From positions 1 through 64,000 of the forward strand of contig JAFZKP010000017.1 of NCBI GenBank assembly GCA_017553625.1: a DNA stretch of 64,000 bases, in the 5' to 3' direction. The position numbers were made by a program, and so were the translations under genes. Of the stretch, positions 42,515 through 51,124 are shown piece after piece. Positions within the stretch are counted from its first letter, which is position 1. The number at the start of each line of letters is the position of its first letter. This DNA is from Bacteroidales bacterium (GTDB taxonomy: Bacteria > Bacteroidota > Bacteroidia > Bacteroidales > F082). The notes beneath the pieces are model-generated. The model saw nothing but the letters and a program-made list of their open reading frames with translations, had not been told where the DNA came from and ran no database searches.

Positions 42515-43510
42515 TTATTTCAGATGTTTTTGCAATTGTCCTTTATGATTGTTAATTTCGTCAAGAATCATATACGCGACTTTGAGCACTTCAACGCCAT
42601 CCTCAATAGTCACAGGCGGTTCCGTGTTCTCGACGATAGCGTCGTGGAAACGTTCAAGCTCTGTCTTGATGGCGTTTATCTGGTTTGTCTCCAACTCCTC
42701 GATGGAAATCTTCTTGCTGCTGCCGTTCGGGAGGTCGATTGTCATGTCAAATGGTCCGAGGTCGCCGTTCACGTCCTCCACCTTCACCACTTCCGCCTTC
42801 TTCTCCATGAAATCCATCGTGATATAAGCCCCGTTCTGGAAGATACGGAACTTGCGCATGTTCTTCAAAGATATACGGCTTGTGGTGAGATTTGCCACCG
42901 CGCCATTCTCAAACTCTATCCTCGCCGTGATGATGTCCGGCGTCGGGCTGACGATAGACACACCGCTCGCATTTATTGATTTTATTGGCGATTTGACAAT
43001 TGTCAGAAGGATGTCGATGTCATGAACTGTGAGGTCGAGGACGACTGGCACGTCGCAGCCACGAGGGTTGTACAACGCAAGACGGTGAGCCTCGATGAAA
43101 ACGGGGTCGTCGATATGCGGCTGTGCTGCAATGAAAGCAGGGTTGAAACGCTCCACATGCCCCACCTGGACCTTCACATTGGCGCTCTTGGCAAGCCCGA
43201 TAAGCTTGTTGGCCTCGTCAACGGTGGCGACGATAGGCTTCTCGATAAACACGTTCTTGCCTTTCGCGATGGCTTTCGAGGCACAGGCAAAATGAGCAAT
43301 CGTCGGCGTGACGATATCCACAACATCAACATTGTCAATAAGTTCGTCAATGGAGGTGTAATTCTTCACGCACAAGTCTTCCGCCACTCTTTTTGCTGTA
43401 TTCTCATCCTGGTCATAAAAGCCGACCAGCTCATATTTTTCAATTTGTTTGATGCAGTTGATATGGATCTTTCCAAGATGTCCCGCACCTAAAACTCCGA
43501 TTTTTAACAT
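42515..43510 (-). CDS. Gfo/Idh/MocA-family NAD(P)-dependent oxidoreductase
   Basis: 331 residues from ATG 43510 (MLKIGVLGAGHLGKIH), chosen because this begins the Rossmann fold; an earlier in-frame ATG would overlap the divergent promoter. GVLGAGHLGKIH is the dinucleotide loop, KNVFIEKPIVAT carries the family's EKP motif, and the DLTVHDIDILLTI His/Asp block is the likely catalytic site. Substrate unknown, probably a nucleotide-activated or phosphorylated sugar given the neighbours. Divergent from pcm. Confidence 0.88.
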   Translation of the reverse strand: MLKIGVLGAGHLGKIHINCIKQIEKYELVGFYDQDENTAKRVAEDLCVKNYTSIDELIDNVDVVDIVTPTIAHFACASKAIAKGKNVFIEKPIVATVDEANKLIGLAKSANVKVQVGHVERFNPAFIAAQPHIDDPVFIEAHRLALYNPRGCDVPVVLDLTVHDIDILLTIVKSPIKSINASGVSIVSPTPDIITARIEFENGAVANLTTSRISLKNMRKFRIFQNGAYITMDFMEKKAEVVKVEDVNGDLGPFDMTIDLPNGSSKKISIEELETNQINAIKTELERFHDAIVENTEPPVTIEDGVEVLKVAYMILDEINNHKGQLQKHLK

Positions 43511-43520
43511 ATCTAAAATT

Positions 43521-43551
43521 TTTGCAAATATAGGAATTTTTTGTAATTTTG
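43521..43551 (+). promoter_or_regulatory. Promoter of pcm
   Basis: TTTG (43521-43524), 19 bases, TAATTTTG (43544-43551); the ATG follows 17 bases later. Confidence 0.8.
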
Positions 43552-43568
43552 TATCAGAAAATTTTATC

Positions 43569-44228
43569 ATGCAGGAAGATAATTATCGTCACAAGGGGAT
43601 GCGCCAACAGCTCATGCAAGTGCTTAAGGATAAAGGCATTACCGATGTCGCCGTGCTCAACGCCATCGGGACGGTGCCGCGCCATGTGTTCCTCGAGTCG
43701 TCGTTTGTGGAGTTCGCCTATCAGGACAAGCCGTTTCCCATCGGCTCGGGCCAGACAATATCGCAGCCATTTACCGTGGCGATGCAGAGTCAGCTTCTAA
43801 ACGTGTCAAGAGGCATGAAAGTTCTTGAAATCGGGACAGGCTCCGGCTATCAGGCATGCATACTCGCCGAGATGGGCGCGAAAGTGTTCACCGTGGAACG
43901 ACAACGCAACCTCTACAACAAGACGAAACCGTTCCTCGCAGAGTTCCCCTACCACATCAAGACATTTCTCGGTGACGGCAACAAAGGACTCCCGACATAT
44001 GGTCCTTTCGACAGAATCATCATCACGGCTGCAGCGCCGGAGATCCCGGAAGCTCTTGTAAACCAACTGAAAATCGGCGGCATCATGGTTATCCCGCTCA
44101 ACGATGAAGCCGATGCCACAAAACAACGGATGCTTCGTCTCACCAAGCGACAAGACGGCACGATGGCACGCGAAGAGTTCGGCGACTGCCGCTTCGTCCC
44201 TATGCTTAAAGAAATTGGAAACGACTGA
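43569..44228 (+). CDS. pcm: Protein-L-isoaspartate O-methyltransferase
   Basis: 219 residues from ATG 43569 (MQEDNYRHKGMRQQLM); longer starts cross the promoter and the neighbouring gene. SAM-binding VLEIGTGSGYQACILAEMGA, then PFPIGSGQTISQPFTVA and GPFDRIIITAAAPEIP are the family motifs. It repairs isoaspartyl residues in aged proteins. Converges on trmB with 3 bases between stops. Confidence 0.95.
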   Translation: MQEDNYRHKGMRQQLMQVLKDKGITDVAVLNAIGTVPRHVFLESSFVEFAYQDKPFPIGSGQTISQPFTVAMQSQLLNVSRGMKVLEIGTGSGYQACILAEMGAKVFTVERQRNLYNKTKPFLAEFPYHIKTFLGDGNKGLPTYGPFDRIIITAAAPEIPEALVNQLKIGGIMVIPLNDEADATKQRMLRLTKRQDGTMAREEFGDCRFVPMLKEIGND

Positions 44229-44231
44229 TTT

Positions 44232-44894
44232 CTATTTAACCTTGAATTTCAGATACTTGATAGTCAAGCCCTGCTTCAGCCACATCGACTCGTAATAAGT
44301 CCTAATCGACTTCACTTCAAGCTCGTCGTCGTTGGCGTAAAGGTCGGTATAATTGTAAACTATCGGATAATTCGCCTCTTTCACCACTTCCAAAGTGAAG
44401 TCATACAGCAAGTCGCTGTCAGTCTTGAGGTTGATGTAGCTGTCTTTTTTCAGGAAAGTCTTATATCTCTCGAGATATATTGGAGCCGTGAGACGTTTTC
44501 TCGCCTTAAGAATCTGAGGGTCTGGGAAGGTAATCCAAATCTCATCGACTTCGTTCTCGCCGAAGAAATTCTCTATCAGCTCGATGCGTGTGCGCACAAA
44601 CGCCACGTTTTTCAAGCCTTCTGAGATGCCCTGTTTCAGTCCGACCCACATCCTTGCGCCTTTGATGTCGACACCTATATAATTAATCTCCGGATGCGCC
44701 TTTGCCAGACCTATGGTGTACTCGCCCTTGCCGCATCCAAGTTCAAGCACGATAGGGTTGTCGTTTCCGAAAAACTCATGCCAACGGCCTTTCAAAGGGA
44801 AGCCCTCCTCCTTGATGCGTTCAAACGAATATTCAAAGAGATTGTCAAATGTCTTGCACTCGGCAAAACGTTCGAGTTTGTTTTTCTTTCCCAC
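44232..44894 (-). CDS. trmB: tRNA (guanine-N7)-methyltransferase
   Basis: 220 residues. SAM loop VLELGCGKGEYTIGLA, then YIGVDIKGARMW, and the substrate motif WITFPDPQILKARKRL. It makes m7G46 in tRNA. The C-terminal YESMWLKQGLTIKYLKF is typical of the Bacteroidota version. 4 bases after the SPOR-protein gene. Confidence 0.95.
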   Translation of the reverse strand: MGKKNKLERFAECKTFDNLFEYSFERIKEEGFPLKGRWHEFFGNDNPIVLELGCGKGEYTIGLAKAHPEINYIGVDIKGARMWVGLKQGISEGLKNVAFVRTRIELIENFFGENEVDEIWITFPDPQILKARKRLTAPIYLERYKTFLKKDSYINLKTDSDLLYDFTLEVVKEANYPIVYNYTDLYANDDELEVKSIRTYYESMWLKQGLTIKYLKFKVK

Positions 44895-44898
44895 GGCA

Positions 44899-45951
44899 CT
44901 ATTTTTTACGTAACAGCCAAGCGGCTTCGTTATACTCTTTCTTTATGATTTCCAACCGTTTGACAGCGGCGTCCTTGCCCATCACCACCTCGTATGCCAC
45001 ACGCACATTGCCTTTGCCGTTTCTCGGAAGTGCAACAGCATGGTCAAAGCCTTGGTTTTTCATCGCTTTAAGACTTCTTTTTGCGTCTTTCTCATTTTTA
45101 AGAGATGCGCCAATCACATAATAAAATCTATTATCGACAGGCTTAAGCGATTCATTGTCAAGAGGCTGGATATAATCAGCATCATGTTTGCAAGTCGGCA
45201 AAGTGAAACTCAAAGCAGGGAGAAGCTCAACGTCAAACACCTCGCGAGCCTCCATCATCACGTCAAGATGACGCGCCACATACTCGTTTGGCGAAGCATA
45301 GAAAAACGGATTCCATGACGCGATTTTCGAATCGCTCTTGTCGGCGCCCCATCCCAGAAGCACCATTACCATCGCCACCATCATCGAATATGCGGCGGCA
45401 CGGAACCACTTGTAATTATGACGTGTCACGTGATGCGGCTTCGGCTCTTCATTCTCCTCATAAACGCTCATGAGGGTGTTTTTCGCCTTCTGCTCGGTGG
45501 CGATTTTCTTTGCCAGCTCGTGATAAGTCTCTCTTCTGTAAATCGGCTGCACCGTGAACGACGGCAGACCGAAAGCGTCGCCGAGAAGGTTAACGTCCTT
45601 ATCAAGAACCAAAGCGTAATCCTTGCTGTTGATTCGCTGCAGTTCACCGATGCCTTCCAGTTTCAGCGAGCCTTCCGTTTCAAGAACAGCGAGCGAACGC
45701 ATGGCGAAACCATGAATCATCCGAGTCGCGTTTTCTTTGGTAACGCCTTCTTTCTCAGCGACATACGCTGACAATACGCCGTCGTCAGCCACAAGCTGGC
45801 TGTTGAACGCCACCTCTTTTGACGGAGGCGCAAAACGATGGTTGGCATAATCAAGCGTCGCAGGACATTCCTTGGAGATAAACGCCCCGAACTCAGGAAC
45901 GATTACGCATTCATGGTCAAAAAGCAGTTCCGAAATATACTTTATTATCAT
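44899..45951 (-). CDS. CCDC81-type HU-domain protein with membrane helix and SPOR domain
   Basis: 350 residues. The first ~145 hold the two CCDC81-like HU domains (ISELLFDHECVIVPEFGAFI, NSQLVADDGVLSAYVAE; LEGIGELQ). A membrane helix follows (AAYSMMVAMVMVLLGWG, ~190). The last ~75 residues (RFYYVIGASLKNEKDAKRSLKAMKNQG) form a SPOR domain that binds denuded septal glycan. Likely a division-site or chromosome-envelope linker; function not established. Confidence 0.88.
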   Translation of the reverse strand: MIIKYISELLFDHECVIVPEFGAFISKECPATLDYANHRFAPPSKEVAFNSQLVADDGVLSAYVAEKEGVTKENATRMIHGFAMRSLAVLETEGSLKLEGIGELQRINSKDYALVLDKDVNLLGDAFGLPSFTVQPIYRRETYHELAKKIATEQKAKNTLMSVYEENEEPKPHHVTRHNYKWFRAAAYSMMVAMVMVLLGWGADKSDSKIASWNPFFYASPNEYVARHLDVMMEAREVFDVELLPALSFTLPTCKHDADYIQPLDNESLKPVDNRFYYVIGASLKNEKDAKRSLKAMKNQGFDHAVALPRNGKGNVRVAYEVVMGKDAAVKRLEIIKKEYNEAAWLLRKK

Positions 45952-45954
45952 TTT

Positions 45955-46000
45955 ATCAGTTAATCAGTTAGTCAGTTAATCAGTTAGTCAGTTAGTCAGT
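45955..46000. repeat. Octamer tandem repeat CAGTTAAT/CAGTTAGT
   Basis: Five to six consecutive 8-base units (TCAGTTAA or TCAGTTAG) between the SPOR-protein start and the kdsB stop; the last unit supplies the kdsB TGA. Confidence 0.85.
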
Positions 46001-46742
46001 TTTTAAAAATCGATTCTATTTTAATAATATCCTCCGGCACGTCAACGGAATAGGTGTCAAACTCTGTCACCCCCATCTTTATCGTGTAGCCGTTTTCAAG
46101 CCAACGCAGCTGTTCCAGCGACTCCGCTATCTCCAATCCCGACTGCGGAAGAGCCGCAACCTCTTTCAAAACATCAGTTTTGTAGGCGTAAATGCCGACA
46201 TGCTTGTAAAAAGTGCGTTTCTCCATCCATTTTGTGTCATCCGCCTCGTTTCTCATAAACGGGATGGCATATCTGCTGAAATACAAAGCCTTGCCGTTCT
46301 TGTCGAACACCACCTTCACAGCGTTGTGGCTCATCAGCTCGTCGTAGTCGCGAATCGGCTTGCACAACGAAGCCAATGGTGTGTCCTCATCAGAAATCAG
46401 TTCCGCTATCTGATTGATTTCCATCGGGTTGATATAAGGCTCGTCACCTTGGATATTGATGACAGCATCATATTTCCCGTTCAATTTCTCAATCACCTCG
46501 CAGCATCTGTCGGTTCCGCTTTTATGATTCGTCGACGTCATGACCGCCTCGCCACCAAAGCCGACAACCGCGTCGTAAATGCGCTGGTCATCGGTAGCGA
46601 CCACAACGGCGGCGAGTTTATCGGCTTTTTTAGCCTGCTCATAAACACGCTGAATCATCATCTTTCCGTTAATCAAAGCCAAAGGCTTGCCCTCAAAACG
46701 AGTCGAGCCGTATCTTGCAGGAATAATCCCTAATATATTCAT
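45996..46742 (-). CDS. kdsB: CMP-KDO synthetase
   Basis: 248 residues. MNILGIIPARYGSTRFEGKPL is the nucleotide-binding loop; INIQGDEPYINP and the KHVGIYAYK block are hallmark motifs. It activates Kdo for lipid A, so this organism makes Kdo-containing LPS or LOS. 2 bases after the deoxynucleoside kinase gene; its stop is inside the octamer repeat. Confidence 0.96.
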   Translation of the reverse strand: MNILGIIPARYGSTRFEGKPLALINGKMMIQRVYEQAKKADKLAAVVVATDDQRIYDAVVGFGGEAVMTSTNHKSGTDRCCEVIEKLNGKYDAVINIQGDEPYINPMEINQIAELISDEDTPLASLCKPIRDYDELMSHNAVKVVFDKNGKALYFSRYAIPFMRNEADDTKWMEKRTFYKHVGIYAYKTDVLKEVAALPQSGLEIAESLEQLRWLENGYTIKMGVTEFDTYSVDVPEDIIKIESIFKN

Positions 46743-46744
46743 AA

Positions 46745-47356
46745 TCAGAACAATCCGTTTAACGATGCGTTGATGTTTTCAATAATTCCGCTCAAATCCT
46801 CAGGATTCTCAAGCTCAATGTTGTCGCTCTCGATGATGAGGAGCTTGCCCTTGTCGTAGTTAGAAATCCAGTTCTCGTAGCGTTTGTTCAGTGCCTTGAG
46901 GTAATCGAGACGAATCGACTGCTCATAGTCACGGTTACGTTTCTGAATCTGGCGCACCAAGGTCGGGACGCTGGCACGCAGATAAATCAGCAGGTCGGGA
47001 GCCTGGAGGAACGAACTCATCAGCTCGAAAAGCGACTGATAGTTCTGGTAGTCCCGCGTCTCCATCAAACCCATATCATAGAGGTTAGCTGCAAAGATAT
47101 ACGCATCCTCGTAAATCGTCCTGTCCTGAATGATGTCCTCGCCACTTCTGCGGATGTCCATCACCTGACGGAACCTGCTGTTGAGAAAATAAACCTGCAA
47201 GTTGAACGACCAACGCTTCATATCTTCGTAAAAACTCTCGAGATACGGGTTGTTGTCAACTTCCTCGAAATGAGGCTTCCATCCGAAATGCTTTGATAAC
47301 AAACGAGTTAACGTCGTCTTACCAGAGCCTATATTTCCAGCTATAGCAATATGCAT
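46745..47356 (-). CDS. Deoxynucleoside kinase
   Basis: 203 residues. P-loop GNIGSGKTTL, DRTIYEDAYIFA (the DR/E motif of dNKs) and the LID-type QKRNRDYEQSI. It phosphorylates deoxynucleosides for salvage; dA or dG kinase specificity cannot be told apart. Paired with kdsB. Confidence 0.92.
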   Translation of the reverse strand: MHIAIAGNIGSGKTTLTRLLSKHFGWKPHFEEVDNNPYLESFYEDMKRWSFNLQVYFLNSRFRQVMDIRRSGEDIIQDRTIYEDAYIFAANLYDMGLMETRDYQNYQSLFELMSSFLQAPDLLIYLRASVPTLVRQIQKRNRDYEQSIRLDYLKALNKRYENWISNYDKGKLLIIESDNIELENPEDLSGIIENINASLNGLF

Positions 47357-47419
47357 AATACACCAAATTTTTGGCTAAAATACGATTTTTTTCAATATTA
47401 ATTATAATATTTCAAAAAA

Positions 47420-47539
47420 AATGTGTTGCTTCGCAAAATCTGTTTGCTTCGCACAATGTGCTGCTTTGCAGAATGTGCATAGCACCACATTCCCGAATGG
47501 AGTGAGAGCACATTGCACGACCGAAAGGAGTGCCACATT
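47420..47539. repeat. AATGTGC-type intergenic palindrome cluster, copy 2
   Basis: Repeated ATGTG, CACATT and TTGCTTCGCA units with small hairpins between the dNK start and the lptG stop. Similar in style to 40011-40126. Confidence 0.5.
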
Positions 47540-48612
47540 TATTTAGGCGCTTTTGCCAAGAAATAAATACCGATTATTGCGAAGATGATATTCGGCAGCC
47601 ATCCAGCGAAGAACGGCGAGATGACGCCCGAGATGGCGAAAACCCTGAAGAATTCGAGGAAAAGAATGTACGCAAACGTTATTGTGATGCCTATTCCGAG
47701 GTTTATTCCCATGCCGCCGCGCGTTTTCCTACTCGATAGCGACGCCCCTATGATAGTCAGGATGATGATGGCTGCCGGCGACGCCAAGCGCTTGTGTTTC
47801 TCGATTTCATACGGCAGGATGTTGTCCGCGCCCTTCGCCCTCGACTCCTCAATATAATTCGTCAACTCGATGAGGTTCATCTCCTCAAAATCCTCCTTGA
47901 CGAAATAAAAATCAGAAGGTTTCATCATCAAAACGGTGTCTTTGGTCTTGCCTCGCCCGATTGTCTCTTCCGGAACAAAAGTATGCTCAAAATAATTGTA
48001 CATGGTCCATTTGTTCCTCATGGTGTCATACACAATTTTATCGGCACTTATTTTATACTCAAGTGTATGATTGTCAAACTTTTCCAAAGTGAATCTGTAT
48101 CCCGTCGAGCGTTTCAGGTCGTAGTTCGACATGTAGGCGTAAACACCTTTTTCTATCTGAACGTGGATGTTCGAGCCAGAGCTTTTCATCAGATTCTCCA
48201 TGTAGGTGTTTTTAAAGTTCCTTCTCACCGTATCCATCCTGGGAATCAAGAAGTTACCGAGATAAAACGAGCTTCCGGCAAGGAGCAGAGCCGCCATCAT
48301 GTAAGGCCACAAAAACCTCCTGAAGCTGATGCCACTGCTGAGAATCGCTATGATTTCGGTGTGACCCGCCATCTTCGAGGTGAAGAAAATCACCGAGATA
48401 AAGGTGAACAGATATATGAAAAGGTTAATAAAATAAGGGATAAACGGGATGTAGAAATGAAACACCACCTCATAAAGCGAGGCGTGGTTTTTGATGAAGC
48501 TGTCGACGTTTTCCGAGACATCGAAAACTATCACCACGACAATAAGAAGACTGATGGCAAAGAAAAACGTGCCAATGAATTTTTTGAAAATATACCAGTC
48601 TATCTTTCTCAT
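47539..48612 (-). CDS. lptG: LPS export permease LptG
   Basis: 357 residues from ATG 48612 (MRKIDWYIFKKFIGTFFFAI). Three membrane helices, a ~170-residue periplasmic beta-jellyroll, then three more helices, the LptF/LptG plan. KHKRLASPAAIIILTIIGASLSSRKTRGG is the family's coupling-helix region. With LptF and LptB2 it would extract LPS from the inner membrane. Follows tgt by 19 bases, an order common in Bacteroidota. Confidence 0.88.
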   Translation of the reverse strand: MRKIDWYIFKKFIGTFFFAISLLIVVVIVFDVSENVDSFIKNHASLYEVVFHFYIPFIPYFINLFIYLFTFISVIFFTSKMAGHTEIIAILSSGISFRRFLWPYMMAALLLAGSSFYLGNFLIPRMDTVRRNFKNTYMENLMKSSGSNIHVQIEKGVYAYMSNYDLKRSTGYRFTLEKFDNHTLEYKISADKIVYDTMRNKWTMYNYFEHTFVPEETIGRGKTKDTVLMMKPSDFYFVKEDFEEMNLIELTNYIEESRAKGADNILPYEIEKHKRLASPAAIIILTIIGASLSSRKTRGGMGINLGIGITITFAYILFLEFFRVFAISGVISPFFAGWLPNIIFAIIGIYFLAKAPK

Positions 48613-48631
48613 CACATTTATTGTCAATCAG

Positions 48632-49765
48632 TTATGAAATACGATTCGTCACTTTTGGAAGAATCATGTCGCGCCACTCGGCAAAGTCCCCTTCGACGAT
48701 GTGTTTTCTCGCCTCCCTCACCAGCCAGAGGTAGAATCCGAGGTTATGAACCGTCGCAATCATCGGGCCGAGAATCTCTTTCGAGATGATGAGATGTCTC
48801 AGATATGCCTTTGAATACTGATGGTCCACAAAGACAGAGCCGTTTTCGTCTACTGGCGAAAAGTCGTATTTCCAACGTTCGTTTTTGATGTTTATTATAC
48901 CTTCCGACGTGAAAATCATGCCGTTACGTCCGTTTCTCGTCGGCATCACGCAGTCGAACATGTCGACGCCGCGTGAAATCGCCTCAAGAATGTTTGCCGG
49001 AGTGCCCACGCCCATCAAATATCGTGGTTTGTCTTTAGGCAGGATGGCATTGACAACCTCTATCATCTCGTACATCACCTCAGTAGGCTCGCCCACTGCA
49101 AGTCCACCGATAGCGTGTCCGTCACAGTTTTTCGAGGCGATAAATTCAGCCGACTCCTCGCGCAGGTCGCGGTAAGTGCAGCCCTGCACAATCGGGAAAA
49201 GCGACTGATAATATCCGTATTGCGGTTCCGTCTCGTTGAAACGTTTCAAGCATCTGTCAAGCCAGCGGTGTGTGCGTCCCATGGCTTCTTTCGCATATTT
49301 ATAATCGGAAGTGCCAGGCGCGCACTCGTCGAATGCCATCATAATATCCGCGCCGATGGTCCTTTCGATATCCATGACGCGCTCAGGAGTAAAAAGATGC
49401 TTCGAACCGTCGATATGAGAGCGGAACTCCACGCCTTCCTCCTTCATTTTGCGGATGTCGGTCAAGGAGAACACCTGGAAACCGCCGCTGTCGGTCAGAA
49501 TAGGATGGTTCCAGCCGTTGAACTTATGCAGTCCGCCGCACTCATGCAGCACATCCAAGCCTGGACGAAGATAGAGATGATAGGTGTTTCCAAGGATAAT
49601 CTGCGCCTTGATCTCTTCCTCCAAGTCTCTGATATGCACAGCCTTAACGCTGCCGACTGTTCCCACAGGCATGAAAATAGGGGTCTCGATGTCACCATGG
49701 TCGGTAGTCAGAACGCCAGCACGAGCATTGCTTTTCGCATCATTTTTTACTAATGAGAATTTCAT
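48632..49765 (-). CDS. tgt: Queuine tRNA-ribosyltransferase
   Basis: 377 residues. Nucleophile Asp in MAFDECAPGTSDYKYA, substrate motif LTDSGGFQVFSL, and GLAVGEPTEVMYEMIE. It exchanges G34 for preQ1 in tRNAs with GUN anticodons, including the tRNA-His in this window. In the zinc site region near the C-terminus the bacterial C-x-C-x2-C pattern is not obvious (DCVMPTRNGRNGMIF then INIKNERWKYDFSPVDENGS); the Cys ligands appear replaced, as reported for some Bacteroidota Tgts. Confidence 0.93.
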   Translation of the reverse strand: MKFSLVKNDAKSNARAGVLTTDHGDIETPIFMPVGTVGSVKAVHIRDLEEEIKAQIILGNTYHLYLRPGLDVLHECGGLHKFNGWNHPILTDSGGFQVFSLTDIRKMKEEGVEFRSHIDGSKHLFTPERVMDIERTIGADIMMAFDECAPGTSDYKYAKEAMGRTHRWLDRCLKRFNETEPQYGYYQSLFPIVQGCTYRDLREESAEFIASKNCDGHAIGGLAVGEPTEVMYEMIEVVNAILPKDKPRYLMGVGTPANILEAISRGVDMFDCVMPTRNGRNGMIFTSEGIINIKNERWKYDFSPVDENGSVFVDHQYSKAYLRHLIISKEILGPMIATVHNLGFYLWLVREARKHIVEGDFAEWRDMILPKVTNRIS

Positions 49766-49915
49766 CTGAAAATTTTGTGCAAAAATACTAATTTTTTTGA
49801 TTATTATTCTTTTTTAATACCCTTTTCGAAATACTCTCAGCACCCTGTGGTAAGTCGTATTACTGCAAATGGCATTAAAAATGTCAAAAAAAACGAATAG
49901 CTAATGGCTTTTTTG

Positions 49916-49923
49916 TATTTTTG
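49916..49923 (+). promoter_or_regulatory. -7 element of the glycosyltransferase gene
   Basis: TATTTTTG, 22 bases before the ATG at 49946; no clear -33 TTTG at the right distance. Confidence 0.5.
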
Positions 49924-49945
49924 CATATTGTAAATATTGATTGTG

Positions 49946-51115
49946 ATGGAAGTTATTTTTAATTATAACTCTTTGAGTTTTATCGTTTTATGCGTTTTCT
50001 GCCTCGCGTGGCTGATACAGATGTGCTATATTTGGGGTCTTTTCAGCCGTCTGGCGTTTTTCAAGAAGAAAAAATACGACAACGACCGCCCGAGCTACGA
50101 GCCTGTCTCCGTAATCGTCTGTGCCAAAGACGCTTACGAGTATCTCATCGACCTTGTACCAAGGATTCTCACGCAGGACTATCCCGATTTCGAGCTTGTC
50201 ATCGTCAACGACTGCTCCACCGATGAAACCACGGATTATCTCAAAGAACTCGTCCGCCAGCGTCCAGACATCAACGTGGTGACACTGACCCAAAGCCTTA
50301 ACTTCTTTCACGGAAAGAAATTCCCGCTCAGCATGGGTATAAAATCAGCGAAACACGACCTGCTTCTCCTCACCGACGCCGACTGCCTTCCTGAAAACGA
50401 CCAGTGGATAAAAGGCATGGTGAGCGCTTACAAAAACAAGACGGAAGTGGTTCTCGGTTACAGCCCGTATTTCACACGTAAAGGCTTGTTAAACAAGCTC
50501 ATACGCTTCGACACTCTTTACACCGCAATACAATATCTCTCGATGGCTTTGGCAAAACGCCCGTACATGGGAGTGGGCAGAAACCTGTCATATCGCCGCG
50601 AGCTTTTTTACAAAAACAAAGGTTTCACATCGCATTACACCATCCCGTCGGGCGACGACGACATCTTCATCAGCCAGGTGGCGAACAAGAAAAACACCCG
50701 CATCTTCATCGACCCGAAATGCCGCGTGGAATCGGAGCCGAAACACTCGTTCAGCAGCTGGATTCACCAGAAAAGACGCCATTATTCGACAGTCAACATG
50801 TACAAACGCTCCACCAACTTGATTCTCGGCACGCTGCTTTCGAGCCGTTTGTTCTATTACACCTCAATGATTGCGCTGTTTATCATGCCGCAAGCGTTCA
50901 CCATCAACCCAAACGAATACATTTATTACATTGCGATAGGATTATTTGGTGTGATACATTACGCCAGCATGGATTTCATCTATATAAAATCAGCTAAACA
51001 ATTAGGAGAGAAGAAGTTGTATCTTTTCTTCTCTCCTTTTTACGATGTCTTTTTCACCTTATTCACTATGTTGCTTGGAGTCAGAAACATATTCTCCAAG
51101 CCTAAAGGCTGGTGA
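49946..51115 (+). CDS. Membrane glycosyltransferase, family 2
   Basis: 389 residues (ATG 49946). An N-terminal membrane helix, then a GT-A domain: VSVIVCAKDAYEYLIDLVPRIL, LVIVNDCSTDETTDYL, LLLTDADCLPENDQW (DxD metal site), and the QKRRHYSTVN motif (Q/R-x2-R-W-like) of processive or membrane GT2 enzymes. Three C-terminal membrane helices. Acceptor unknown; possibly envelope polysaccharide or lipid. Confidence 0.88.
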   Translation: MEVIFNYNSLSFIVLCVFCLAWLIQMCYIWGLFSRLAFFKKKKYDNDRPSYEPVSVIVCAKDAYEYLIDLVPRILTQDYPDFELVIVNDCSTDETTDYLKELVRQRPDINVVTLTQSLNFFHGKKFPLSMGIKSAKHDLLLLTDADCLPENDQWIKGMVSAYKNKTEVVLGYSPYFTRKGLLNKLIRFDTLYTAIQYLSMALAKRPYMGVGRNLSYRRELFYKNKGFTSHYTIPSGDDDIFISQVANKKNTRIFIDPKCRVESEPKHSFSSWIHQKRRHYSTVNMYKRSTNLILGTLLSSRLFYYTSMIALFIMPQAFTINPNEYIYYIAIGLFGVIHYASMDFIYIKSAKQLGEKKLYLFFSPFYDVFFTLFTMLLGVRNIFSKPKGW

Positions 51116-51124
51116 TTTCAAACG

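Noticed and set aside
45955..46000. CRISPR array
   Set aside because: Units are contiguous 8-mers without spacers; no cas genes in the window.
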